In this document: one piece after another, positions 1 to 8,434 of the stretch
How the letters are laid out: each line of letters starts with the position of its first letter
How positions within the stretch are numbered: the first letter of the stretch is position 1
IMG/VR virus record: IMGVR_UViG_3300042561_001660
Location: 1-24,532 of that record
DNA length: 24,532 bases
Reading direction: 5' to 3' (one strand)
Origin: a virus
The notes under the pieces: model-generated
The model's input: the letters and a program-made list of their open reading frames with translations, nothing else
Told to the model about the DNA's origin: nothing
Database searches by the model: none
Program-made: the position numbers and the translations under genes

Positions 1-3000
1 TTTCTTAGTATATCTATTTTATCGCCTATAGTGAATCCAACCGAGCTATTTGCTGGAATAGTTAAAGTCATAGTGGAGGCATTATCCATCGTAACTAACT
101 TTGCTAAATCAGATAAAACTAAAGTATAACTTGTTCCAGTTTGAGCGTTTATTTCAGACCTAAAGCCTGATCTTGCTGGTCCTGTAGCTAGCATAGTTGG
201 CGTTACAGTGCCAGTATCAGTTGTATAAACTCCATTTACAACACTTGCTGCAGTTCCTGCATAGTTTGATGCAGTAAGTACTTCAGTAACGCCTATTGTT
301 ATAGAACTACCAGTATCTAAAGTAATATTTCCACTATTAATTGTTGTAGAAGTAATATTGTTTGCCCTAAAGGATCCATATACTAGACCTGATTCACTGA
401 AGTTTACTGTAGTACTTGGTTTTGTAGTTGCTCCAGAAAAAATCTTATAATATCCATCTGATGCGTCTCTTACAATACCTGAGTATCTAGTCTGTGGCGT
501 TGCGTCATTGTTTTTATATTCAGTTATAAGTCCAGAATCTACTATGTCTCCAGTATTTCCATCAGAAACAAACACAAATGGATCTGTTACTGTTAGGTTT
601 TCAGTCTCAACAGTAGTTCCAGCTCCACCAAAAGTAATTGTTCCTTGAACGCTAACATTTCCTTCAACATTCATGTCACCTTGAATTCCAACTCCTCCTA
701 CTACAGTTAGAGCTCCCGTTGTGGAACTTGTCGATGGTGTTGGAATTTCTATATGTACGTTTACATCTGGAAATATTGTCATTTGAGTATTGTCAGTCTG
801 TAATCCTCCAGCTGCAAATATTATGGCATTTTGAGTTCCATTTCCTCCAGTAGCTATAACTAGATTTCCATTTCCAGTTGTATTTGCTGGTGCCTCCATA
901 AATATATAGCCATCATTTGGACCAGTAGTACTAAATAATGGATCATTAAATGCGTTAGAAGTAATACCTAAATCTATCCAGCCAGAATTGTCATCTCCAT
1001 TATTTGAGTAAGCGATTATATCAGTAGAGCTACTAGCAGCATTACCTAAGTTTCTGAATGCAACTTGTGAGTAATCAGAATGATTTGACTGAACAACCAA
1101 TGTTGGATGAGTTAATGTCGAGGCAAATGTACTTGCATTCACTCCTAAATAAACGTCACCAACTACACTAGCATTACCTGTTATTGTTGCATCCTGAGAA
1201 ACAGATAATGTATTCGATACTGTTACATTTCCATTTGTAATAGTATTTGCGTTTATTGTTATGCTTGTTCCAGATATTGTAGAAATATTTGATAAACTTG
1301 TATTTACGGCTATTGTTGGAGTTGAGCCTTCTCCTGACCCTCCAGTGATTATAATATTTTCACCAGAAGTTAAAGATGAAACATAATCACCAGAAGTTTC
1401 AGTTCCCAAAGCTATCTGAGAATCTGACCAAGTAGTTCCATTCCACTGTAGTACGTGACCAGTACTTGGTGTAGCCGCAACTAAGAATGTATCTATTTCA
1501 TTTACTCCAAGACTAGAAGAAACCCAATTTGACCCATCATACTGAAGAACATGACCAGATAGCTTTCCAGACAGGTCAACATCTGTAGCGTCGTCTAATT
1601 GTGGAGCCCTATTTGTCCAGTTTGATCCATTGTAATGTACAACATGACCATATTGAGGAGTAGATGCATTTGTATAGTCAGATATGTCTTCAAGTGAGAT
1701 GCCAGAATCTGTCCAGTTTGTTCCGTCAAATCTGAGAGTAGATCCATTAACTGGATTAACAAAAGCTATATCACTTAAGTCTGTTAATGACAAATTGCCT
1801 GCTGCTGCAACGTTATCTTGTGAAGGAATAAATTTAGTTCCATTATACTTTAATACTTGTCCAGTAAGAGCACCTGTTGGATCAATTTCAATAGAATCAA
1901 CAGTAAGTGTATTTGCAGTTAAAGTGTCATAATTTGGAGTGGATGAAACCGATATTGTTGGGCTTGTTCCTTCTCCTGAATTATTTGTTATTAATATATT
2001 ATCGCCCGCAGTAAGGGAAGCAACATAATTACCTACTGTATCTGTAGCTAAATTAACTGGATCGTTAAACCAATTAGATCCATTATATCTTAAAAAATCT
2101 CCATTTATTGGGTCTGAAATTGTAACATTAGTTAAATTACCAAGAGCTAATAAAACACTTCCTGGTCCATGACCATGAGAGTTATCTGCAACTGAAGTTG
2201 TTATTGTTACATTATTTGATCCATCAATAGTTACTGAGCCAGATACATCTCCATCTAGAGTTATTGTTCTTGCTGTTTTCCACTTGGTAGCAGTATCTGC
2301 GTTGCCAGTTACATTTCCTGTCAAATCTCCATTGAAAGAAGTTGATGTTACTGAAGTTAATCCAGCTATTGTAGCAGAAGAAGCTCCAAGCGCTACAGAT
2401 GTTGATCCTACTGTAATTGAATTACTTGTTAAAGCGACTGTTGGAGTTGCACCTTCGCCTGAGTTATTAGAAAGAGTAATTCCATCTCCTGCTACTAGCG
2501 ATTGTACATAGTTTCCTATTGTATCTGTTGCTAGATTTACTGGATCATTTATCCAAGCAGAACCGTTATATCTTAAAAAGTCTCCGCCAGCTACATCTGA
2601 TATTGTGACATCTGATGCGTCATTTAGGGCAAAAGTTAAAGTTGATGCAGTATGATTATGTGAATCATTTGCAATAGTTGTTGATATAGTTACGTTTGCA
2701 GAACCATCTATTGATGTAGAGCCTGATACGTCTCCAGATAATGTTATTGTTCTAGCTGTTGCCCACGAATTTGCTGTGTTTGAATTATCGTTAATGGCGT
2801 AAAAATTCGTTCCATCGTTAGTGTACTCCCATTTATCGGTGGATTCATTCCAACGAATCTGCACATTAGTAGATGTACCGCGTTCAATCTCTATTCCTGC
2901 GTTAAGTGATGGAGATCCAGTTACATTTCCATTCAATACTAAAATATTATCTTCGACTACAACACTAGAAACATTAACAGAAACAGTGTTTCCATTAACT

Positions 3001-3188
3001 GTTAAATCACCAGTTATTGTCAAGCTTCCATCTACGGTTACACTATCTTCTGTAGAAATGGCTGTATTACTATCTTGAAGCCAATTTAATGTAGCACTTA
3101 CTAGTGTATTGCTTGCATCTTTATAATAGAAAATTCCATTTGATGGGTCTATGGCTATTTGACCCTGAGTTATTGATGGTAATGCCAT
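1..3188 (-). CDS. Large repetitive tail fibre protein, C-terminus beyond the left edge
   Basis: About 1,062 codons are open from an ATG at 3186-3188 to the left edge, with no stop in the window. The start has a good Shine-Dalgarno (AGAAAGG) and lies 22 bases after the preceding fibre gene. The protein begins MALPSITQGQIAIDPSNG and contains many degenerate fibre modules: YNGSxW-type repeats (LRYNGSAW, LRYNGSNW, VHYNGSNW, LQYDGSNW, LQWNGTTW), NNSGEG motifs, and a TGDLTVNGNT segment also found in the neighbouring fibre. Near the left edge it has a module with INAQTGTSYTLVLSDLAKLV, a pattern I associate with phage fibre ends. The inferred role is a long trimeric fibre or tail-side appendage that binds the host surface. 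I checked the phase at several points: it is constant throughout and contains no in-frame CGG. The exact fibre type is unknown. Confidence 0.85.
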   Translation of the reverse strand, partial: MALPSITQGQIAIDPSNGIFYYKDASNTLVSATLNWLQDSNTAISTEDSVTVDGSLTITGDLTVNGNTVSVNVSSVVVEDNILVLNGNVTGSPSLNAGIEIERGTSTNVQIRWNESTDKWEYTNDGTNFYAINDNSNTANSWATARTITLSGDVSGSTSIDGSANVTISTTIANDSHNHTASTLTFALNDASDVTISDVAGGDFLRYNGSAWINDPVNLATDTIGNYVQSLVAGDGITLSNNSGEGATPTVALTSNSITVGSTSVALGASSATIAGLTSVTSTSFNGDLTGNVTGNADTATKWKTARTITLDGDVSGSVTIDGSNNVTITTSVADNSHGHGPGSVLLALGNLTNVTISDPINGDFLRYNGSNWFNDPVNLATDTVGNYVASLTAGDNILITNNSGEGTSPTISVSSTPNYDTLTANTLTVDSIEIDPTGALTGQVLKYNGTKFIPSQDNVAAAGNLSLTDLSDIAFVNPVNGSTLRFDGTNWTDSGISLEDISDYTNASTPQYGHVVHYNGSNWTNRAPQLDDATDVDLSGKLSGHVLQYDGSNWVSSSLGVNEIDTFLVAATPSTGHVLQWNGTTWSDSQIALGTETSGDYVSSLTSGENIIITGGSGEGSTPTIAVNTSLSNISTISGTSITINANTITNGNVTVSNTLSVSQDATITGNASVVGDVYLGVNASTFASTLTHPTLVVQSNHSDYSQVAFRNLGNAASSSTDIIAYSNNGDDNSGWIDLGITSNAFNDPLFSTTGPNDGYIFMEAPANTTGNGNLVIATGGNGTQNAIIFAAGGLQTDNTQMTIFPDVNVHIEIPTPSTSSTTGALTVVGGVGIQGDMNVEGNVSVQGTITFGGAGTTVETENLTVTDPFVFVSDGNTGDIVDSGLITEYKNNDATPQTRYSGIVRDASDGYYKIFSGATTKPSTTVNFSESGLVYGSFRANNITSTTINSGNITLDTGSSITIGVTEVLTASNYAGTAASVVNGVYTTDTGTVTPTMLATGPARSGFRSEINAQTGTSYTLVLSDLAKLVTMDNASTMTLTIPANSSVGFTIGDKIDILR
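1949..2770 (-). repeat. Two diverged copies of a fibre module within the large fibre gene
   Basis: Two protein-level copies lie at about 2439-2770 and 1949-2290. Each reads, in gene order, ARTITLxGDVSGS, IDGSxNVTI, SHxH, GDFLRYNGSxW, NDPVNLATDTxGNYV and NNSGEG. The copies are similar in protein but diverged in DNA, which points to old tandem duplication. A shorter third relative (GDYVSSLTSGENIIITGG and the SGEG motif) lies near 1310-1470. Confidence 0.7.
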
Positions 3189-3210
3189 AATAGCCTTTCT
3201 TATTTAGAAA

Positions 3211-4879
3211 TTAAAATGTTCCACCGTCGATAGTTACGCCATCGAAAGTAGTTAAGTTTGTAATTGATCCTCCAGTAATTGAAACAGAATTTGCATTTTG
3301 TACTGCTATTGTTCCTAAGCCTAGGGTAGTTCTTGCCGTTGAAGCATCTGCATCATCAAGTAGTGTTCTAGCATAATTTGTAAATGTTGCTAAGGATGCA
3401 GTTTCAGAACCAGTAAAGTATGGAAGCTTGTCTGCTGCTGATGTTAAACCGGCTAGTGCTGCCAATTCAGCATCGTATGCTTGCACATCTGTGCCTATTG
3501 CTAGGCCAAGATTTGTTCTTGCCTGAGAAGCTGTTGTTGCTCCAGTCCCACCATAAGATATTGCTATAGTACCTGCTTGCCAAGTTCCTGTAGATATTGT
3601 TCCAACCGATGTTAATGATGAAGTAACAACTCCTGATCCAAGGGTATTATTTGACAATACAGTTGTACCATTAATAGAGTATATTTTTCCGCTTGAAATA
3701 TCAATATTTTCTGATGATGTCCATGAGTCTGTTGAATCTAACCAATTAAAGGTTTTATTTGTTGTACCCAAAACAGTTATACCCGCTCCATCAGCTGTTG
3801 TATCTGTTGGGGATGAAGTATTTGATAATACTATGTTTTTATCTTCTACGACAATAGTGGAAGTATTTAATGATGTAGTATTGCCATTTACAGTTAAATC
3901 TCCAGTTATCGTAAGGTCTCCACCAACAGAAGCATTACCAGTGGTGGTTACAGAAGCAAATGTGACCGATGAGTTAGTAGCTACACTTTGACCTATTGCA
4001 ATAGTCGGTGTAGAGTTTTCTCCAGAATTATTAGAAAGTGTAATTCCAGTTCCTGCAACAAGGCTAGCTACATAATCTCCAGTGGTTTGAGTTGCAAGAT
4101 TTACATTTTTAATTGATACAGCTCCTGATGAAACATTAAAATCATCATTAGCAAATGATGCTATACCTTTATTTGTTGTTGTTGCATCTTCTCCTGAAAT
4201 AGTAATTGAATCAGTGCCGATTGTAGTATCAATTCCTTCTCCGCCAAGAATACTTAACGTATCAGTTAACAAAGATACGGAATCTGTTGTTACTGCATCT
4301 GCTTTAATTGTTAAATTAGTTGCAATACTTACAGTATTTGCGGCTGTTAGTCTTCCCTGTGCATCAACGGTAAAGGTTGGTATTTCGCTAGATGATCCAT
4401 AATTTCCAGCCGTTACTGCTGTATTATCTAGATTGATTGTTAATGTATCAGTATTAGAACCTACTGTTGATAAGCCTGTTCCTCCAGATATTGTTAGAGT
4501 ATTTGTTGGGTTTAAGGTTTGATTGGTACCACTATCTCCAGCTACTGTTATTGAAGAGTTGGCAATTGAGTTTGAAATTAGATCATCAACATAAAGTTTT
4601 GTTGTTGCGTGTGTATTTGATGATGGAGTAGGAACTACTACTACTCCAGAAAATGTTTTATTTCCTGTTATTGTTTGGTTTGTTCCTTTTGTAACATAAG
4701 CGCCAGATCCGTGCAATCGCCTCTACTGTTGTAGCAGAACCACCTTCGCCACCAGTTCCCTTACCATAATAAAGTGTGTCATCAGCTTCGTTGTATGCCA
4801 ATTCTGCGTTCTGCAAAGAAGATGGACTACCAGCTGAACCAGCTGATGATCTTCTTTTAATCCTTATTGTATTTGCCAT
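3211..4879 (-). CDS. Tail fibre protein requiring a +1 frameshift at an in-frame CGG
   Basis: Frame zero starts at ATG 4877-4879, directly after the TAA of the upstream gene and with a GGAGG Shine-Dalgarno. It begins MANTIRIKRRSSAGSAGSPS, a typical N-terminus of phage fibre or appendage proteins. Codon 57 is CGG (4709-4711). Frame zero then runs 16 codons of unrelated sequence to a stop. The +1 frame continues at once as SGAYVTKGTNQTITGN and on for about 500 residues of classic fibre sequence, including KLYVDDL, GDLTVNGNT, SYGGTGATT and ASQARTNLGL, ending IDGGTF. The combined length (1,669 nt, 3n+1) gives 555 residues. The apparent second start is a TTG lying within the shift region and is unlikely to be used. 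The likely role is a receptor-binding or accessory fibre. Confidence 0.85.
4708..4711 (-). other. +1 recoding site: CGGA in the fibre gene, codon 57
   Basis: The coding strand reads GCG ATT GCA CGG ATC TGG in frame zero, but fibre-like sequence resumes as GCA-C-GGA-TCT-GGC-GCT (A-G-S-G-A). Skipping the C, or reading CGGA as one codon, restores the frame. A glycine before SGAYVT fits the usual pattern of this fibre N-terminus. That is from memory of the family, not from an alignment. Confidence 0.85.
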
Positions 4880-5218
4880 TTAGAAGCTTCCTCCATCGAC
4901 TAGATTTTCTTTAGCTGAATTAATCCAGGCTGACCCGTTATATTGCAGTAGATCACCATTAGATGCTGTACCTATAGTAACATCAAATAATCCATTTAAA
5001 ACTGATTGGTTTAATATATCTGACTCTAATCCTTCTATCCTAGCTTTTACTGTATTATAGGGTCCTGATGGATTTACTCCTAGTTCACCCTGAATAGCCT
5101 CTACTGCATCGTTTACATCTGCATGCTGTTGATGGTGAGGTACAGTTGTAGAACTTAGTGAGTCAGTTGATGTTGGATTTGTGAAATTATCAATTGAATT
5201 TGGGTAATTTGTTGACAT
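4880..5218 (-). CDS. Small fibre-associated structural protein
   Basis: This 112-residue protein starts at ATG 5216-5218 behind a GTAGG Shine-Dalgarno, and its TAA directly abuts the ATG of the next fibre gene. The N-terminal half (YPNSIDNFTNPTSTDSLSS, then PHHQQHADVNDAVEAIQGEL) matches a segment I know from fibre proteins of many environmental phages. It is followed by a short helix (ARIEGLESDIL) and a single fibre repeat (DVTIGTASNGDLLQYNGSAW). It ends NLVDGGSF, close to the IDGGTF end of the downstream fibre. It may be a small subunit or adaptor of the same appendage. Function is inferred from composition and position only. Confidence 0.75.
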   Translation of the reverse strand: MSTNYPNSIDNFTNPTSTDSLSSTTVPHHQQHADVNDAVEAIQGELGVNPSGPYNTVKARIEGLESDILNQSVLNGLFDVTIGTASNGDLLQYNGSAWINSAKENLVDGGSF

Positions 5219-5233
5219 TTTAAACCTACATTT

Positions 5234-5647
5234 TTAAATAGCTAAAATTTTATTAATTTCATTATTCCATAATATAGTAACTGTTGTATTACTAGCTGTA
5301 ACTACATATGGTAAACCTTGTGATGTATCTATATAAAATATTAATCTAGAATTAGAATCAGAAGAACCAACTTGGTAAAAGGCTAATGCCTCAAATGTTC
5401 CTCCATTGTATTGGTCAATAATTACATCATCTCCATCTATAATTCCTAATGTATTAGTAATATTTGAAATATTACTGGATCTTGCAGTTATAGCTGTAGA
5501 TGGTATATCTGAAACAAATTCATCTAAATTTTGATTAGCTGTATATATACTTGTTTTTAAAAGTAAAATCTTATACTGATTTGCAGAAATATTAATTTGA
5601 CCATTAAATAAAGCTTGTTTAGCTTTTTTATATATAAAATTAGACAA
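5234..5647 (-). CDS. Conserved phage structural protein
   Basis: This 137-residue protein starts at TTG (5645-5647), with AGGAG about eight bases upstream overlapping the stop of the gene before. No better ATG exists nearby. The beginning (SNFIYKKAKQALFNGQINI) and the segments YKILLL, TFEALAFYQVG and VTILWNNEINKILAI resemble a small protein seen near fibre and tail genes of many actinobacterial and environmental phages. That family usually begins with a similar FIYxxxKQALxxGQIN motif. The predicted fold is mostly beta, with no signal peptide or membrane segment. Its molecular role is not established, and a virion or tail-associated role is inferred from context. Confidence 0.7.
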   Translation of the reverse strand: MSNFIYKKAKQALFNGQINISANQYKILLLKTSIYTANQNLDEFVSDIPSTAITARSSNISNITNTLGIIDGDDVIIDQYNGGTFEALAFYQVGSSDSNSRLIFYIDTSQGLPYVVTASNTTVTILWNNEINKILAI

Positions 5648-5648
5648 A

Positions 5649-6428
5649 TTAAACTCCTATATCTTTAGATATTATTAATCTATATTTATATCCAGATTCA
5701 AAGTATTCTTTATCCTCAGTAAAATATGCTGGTGTTGCATCTTGAGATGGAGTATCTATGTAAACCTCTGGCTTCCAGGCATGGGCTGAAATTTCGCCTA
5801 TTACATTTTCCCATCTTGATGGAGTTCTTTGTATTTTTTTCTTTTGCAGTTTAAAATATTTATTATTTAAAAAGTTAGAAGCTGGTTTTTCATTAAAAGA
5901 TACAGTAATTCTTCCATAATTGTAAGAATTATCTATAAAAAAATCTCCATTAACAGGGTCTAAGCTTGTTATATAGAAGTTTGGATTTTTTGCAATTATT
6001 TGATAGCTCGTAAAAGCATCTGTTCTTATCGATTTATCTTCAATTAAAATTTCATTTAATTCAGGTTCATTAACAGAATTAAATTCTCCAGTGTTAGGAG
6101 TTGCACCAGAATCTAAAGTAGTAAATTTTATTTGCTCTTCCGGTATTGGTTCATTGGCTGCGTCAAAAAAGTTAATAAACCTTATTACATACTCAGTAGA
6201 AGGCGCTAATTGAACATTCCATAAAAGTTTTAATGTTCTTGATATTTGATTATAATCACCTAAAGTATCAATATCTTTAAAGGGTGTGTTTAAAACACTA
6301 GGAGTGGCAGCTGTTGTTTGTACTATAATATTTTCTTTTGTAATAGAAGAAATTTTTATAGTTCTTCCGAACTTTATAGAAACAGTACCAAGTCCTACTG
6401 CAGCGTTTTGTATTAGATTTAAGGCCAC
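5649..6428 (-). CDS. Virion-associated protein with Ig-like beta domains, unknown role
   Basis: This 259-residue protein starts at GTG (6426-6428), preceded by TGGAGAT. It is the first gene after the terminator and promoter that follow the capsid gene. The N-terminal half (VSIKFGRTIKISSITKENIIVQ, later LLWNVQLAPSTEYVIRF) looks like a bacterial Ig-like or Big-type domain. The C-terminal half is also beta-rich, with no motif I recognise. No catalytic residues or membrane segments are visible. It may link head and tail or form part of a tail appendage. I do not recognise a specific family. Confidence 0.65.
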   Translation of the reverse strand: MALNLIQNAAVGLGTVSIKFGRTIKISSITKENIIVQTTAATPSVLNTPFKDIDTLGDYNQISRTLKLLWNVQLAPSTEYVIRFINFFDAANEPIPEEQIKFTTLDSGATPNTGEFNSVNEPELNEILIEDKSIRTDAFTSYQIIAKNPNFYITSLDPVNGDFFIDNSYNYGRITVSFNEKPASNFLNNKYFKLQKKKIQRTPSRWENVIGEISAHAWKPEVYIDTPSQDATPAYFTEDKEYFESGYKYRLIISKDIGV

Positions 6429-6455
6429 ATTAATCTCCAGTCATCAAAGTACAAT

Positions 6456-6486
6456 ATTATAGTAACTGATATAGATAAAAGAACAA
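6456..6486 (-). promoter_or_regulatory. Putative promoter for the fibre operon
   Basis: The coding strand has a perfect TATAAT at 6456-6461, about 28 bases before the GTG start, inside GTTACTATAAT. The best -35 (TTGTTC, 6481-6486) is weak, with a 19-base gap, and overlaps the terminator tail. A TACTATA core also occurs in the other two gene gaps of this block. Confidence 0.5.
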
Positions 6487-6510
6487 GGGGGCGGTTTTTA
6501 CACCGCCCCC
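6475..6510 (-). terminator. Intrinsic terminator after the major capsid gene
   Basis: A perfect 9-bp GC stem (GGGGGCGGT, 6487-6495, against ACCGCCCCC, 6502-6510) has a 6-base loop. On the minus strand it is followed by TTGTTCTTTT. It lies about 40 bases after the capsid stop. This is the only GC-rich hairpin I found in the window. Confidence 0.85.
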
Positions 6511-6517
6511 CTGCCCC

Positions 6518-6546
6518 TTAGGATAAGGTAACTATAACTTTCCTAA
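6518..6546 (-). other. Second stem-loop just after the capsid stop codon
   Basis: The arms TTAGGA (6518-6523) and TCCTAA (6541-6546) pair, with a few more pairs inside. The element lies immediately 3' of the capsid TAA and upstream of the main terminator hairpin. It has no U tract of its own. It could protect the 3' end of the capsid mRNA or be incidental. Confidence 0.35.
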
Positions 6547-6549
6547 AGA

Positions 6550-7611
6550 TTAGAGAGATACCTGATTGGTAACCTCGACCTCGTAGTTGCGAGTTAGTCT
6601 AACGTTCTTAGCTACGGTGATTCCTTCACCATCGCCAAGCATAACGATGTCGTAACGCTCTTTCATCTTCATCTGACGAATGTCACGGCTTGGATCATCG
6701 AATTGATCTGTGCTCATGTCATCCTTGACAAGGAGTGTTCCAACTTCATTGCGGTCGATCAAGAAAAGATCTGACATTGCAGGTGTTGAACCATTCTTTG
6801 CTGTGAAGCTTACGAAAGGAGAAACAATCACATTCAGACCCATTGGGGCGGTTGAATTCAACGCGCCTTCCTTGGACTGAGGACGGTAACCCCAACTTGT
6901 ATTAACTGCAGCTGCAGAACCACCAGCATGGAAGATACTATCCTTTAGGAAGATAGACCACATTAGTGGGTGCAAAATGAAGTCAGTTGGTACGTGATTT
7001 TCTGCCATGAGAACGGCAGCCATATCAACGATGTCGTCCCAAGTAATGGTCTTGTTGGCTGCGCCATCAATTCCACGACCTGTTGTATCGTCGTATGAAC
7101 CGCTTTCATTGTCGAAAACTACGGTAGCTGCGTCCTTAAATCTGCTGAGTGCAATTTGCTCTTTTAAGCGAGCCATTGCGCGACCAGCAGCGCGGACGTG
7201 AAGGCCTACGATGTCCCAAAGTGAGTCTGCGATGACTTCTTCTGTAAAAGCCAGCTTAACACCTTTCTTTGAAACTTTACCTTCAACTTGCTTTGCAAAG
7301 GCGAGAGCCTGTTCTGGATATTCTTGTCCTTCAGGTATCTCTGCAGCTTGAATTGCATTAACTGCTGGGAACTCCAAAGAGCGTCCCTTGCCGAGACGTA
7401 CAGTTGAGAGAAGTGGCGTAACCAATAATTGTGGCTCAGCTGCTTCCTTTAATGTACGGGAGATGACTTTAGGAAAAAGTGCAGCTGCATCAGGTGATGC
7501 AAATGCCTCTTTAATGGTTACTCTATTATCTCCATCGATATAACCGTCCTCAGTTAATGCTGTTTCCCAAGCTGGGAGACCTGAGAGGAGCTCTTGGATT
7601 GATTTACTCAT
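6550..7611 (-). CDS. Major capsid protein
   Basis: This 353-residue protein has the strongest Shine-Dalgarno in the window (AGGAGG). It lies right after the protease-scaffold and decoration genes and before a strong terminator, the usual place of the major capsid gene. The sequence shows HK97-type features: a helical N-terminal arm, then LVTPLLSTVRLGKGRSLEFP (E-loop region), GRAMARLKEQIALSRF (spine-like helix), WDDIVDMAAVLMAENHVPTDFILHP (common in phage capsids), and a late beta segment RYDIVMLGDGEGITVAKN. Length is normal for HK97-fold capsids. It builds the icosahedral shell and should be assembled on the scaffold and matured by the upstream protease. Codons are richer in G and C (CGC, CGT, AAC, ATC) than in neighbouring genes, consistent with high expression. 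No in-frame CGG is present. Confidence 0.9.
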   Translation of the reverse strand: MSKSIQELLSGLPAWETALTEDGYIDGDNRVTIKEAFASPDAAALFPKVISRTLKEAAEPQLLVTPLLSTVRLGKGRSLEFPAVNAIQAAEIPEGQEYPEQALAFAKQVEGKVSKKGVKLAFTEEVIADSLWDIVGLHVRAAGRAMARLKEQIALSRFKDAATVVFDNESGSYDDTTGRGIDGAANKTITWDDIVDMAAVLMAENHVPTDFILHPLMWSIFLKDSIFHAGGSAAAVNTSWGYRPQSKEGALNSTAPMGLNVIVSPFVSFTAKNGSTPAMSDLFLIDRNEVGTLLVKDDMSTDQFDDPSRDIRQMKMKERYDIVMLGDGEGITVAKNVRLTRNYEVEVTNQVSL

Positions 7612-7650
7612 CTTAGGATTATTCCTCCTGTTTTATTTTTTCTTTTTTTA

Positions 7651-8412
7651 TTACAGCGTTAGATTGACACGGAATGCGCCAAGCACGTTTGTTACATCCA
7701 GGTTTGAGCGGATGCCCAACTTGCCACTATAGGTGCCTGTTCTTGTGATTTCAAAAACAGTCTTAAGTGCACCAGGATCCGATGGCAATTGCATGTAGGA
7801 AAGTAGACCATCATCAAAGTTGGTTGCAAACTTTTCTACTTCAATAACCTTACCAACCTGGAGGTAAGGATCTGTGCCACACAGTGTTGATGTTAGCACC
7901 ACTGGGCGACCCATGTGGTCAGCTCTAACTAAAGAACCGACGGTCACATCATTGTTCAATCCATCAACGATTGGATACTCTACGTAGCCATGGGTGATGA
8001 ACCCTGCGCCTTGTGAAGTGCCCTTGTCAAATGGACGGTATAGATCGTACTGAGCTACACCAACTGGAACAGACTTAGATGCAACTGCTACTGTGTCAGT
8101 TGCTCCAGAGCTGTAAGCTGGAGTTGCACCATCAAGCGGATCCCATGATGAAGGCATTGAATCGCCCCATGTTACGGAAGAACCGGAACCATTGGCTGGA
8201 ACGACTGTTGCATCACCATTAGCATCAGCTACGACAGAAAGAATTGTTCCCTTTGGGATAACAATTTCAAAACGATCATCTTCTGAATCAAGGTACCATG
8301 TTGGCAAGCCCTGGTTTGGGAGCAAGTAAGCTGCTGGTGCTACACCCTCAGATACTACGAACCTTCCAGCTCCTGTCTTGGCATATACCTTGCGGAATTT
8401 TGCTAAGCTCAT
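7651..8412 (-). CDS. Probable head decoration protein
   Basis: This 253-residue protein lies between the protease-scaffold and major capsid genes, where decoration or stabilisation proteins usually sit. Its Shine-Dalgarno is excellent (AAGGAGATATA). The sequence is beta-rich and acidic to neutral with many Gly, Pro, Ser and Thr residues (VIPKGTILSVVADANGD, VTVGSLVRADHMGRPVVL). It has no membrane segment or catalytic motif. Codon use is GC-shifted like the capsid gene, suggesting comparable high output. I infer that it coats the capsid exterior. A tail-tube or second capsid protein is less likely given the position. No specific family is recognised. Confidence 0.65.
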   Translation of the reverse strand: MSLAKFRKVYAKTGAGRFVVSEGVAPAAYLLPNQGLPTWYLDSEDDRFEIVIPKGTILSVVADANGDATVVPANGSGSSVTWGDSMPSSWDPLDGATPAYSSGATDTVAVASKSVPVGVAQYDLYRPFDKGTSQGAGFITHGYVEYPIVDGLNNDVTVGSLVRADHMGRPVVLTSTLCGTDPYLQVGKVIEVEKFATNFDDGLLSYMQLPSDPGALKTVFEITRTGTYSGKLGIRSNLDVTNVLGAFRVNLTL

Positions 8413-8434
8413 TTTATATATCTCCTTGTTTTAA

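Noticed and set aside
3211-4716. Separate gene starting at TTG 4716 (and likewise at 9820, 14435, 20259 and 21427)
   Set aside because: These starts fall inside or just after the shift sites, mostly lack a Shine-Dalgarno, and would begin in the middle of a protein domain, repeat or continuous coding stretch.
5268-5282. TTACTAT element as another promoter
   Set aside because: It lies inside coding sequence for VTILWN, and Val-Thr-Ile codons generate it by chance in several fibre genes.
5234-6428. A tail assembly chaperone pair with a -1 slippery site
   Set aside because: I found no slippery heptamer with an overlapping second frame, and no tape measure gene follows in this window.
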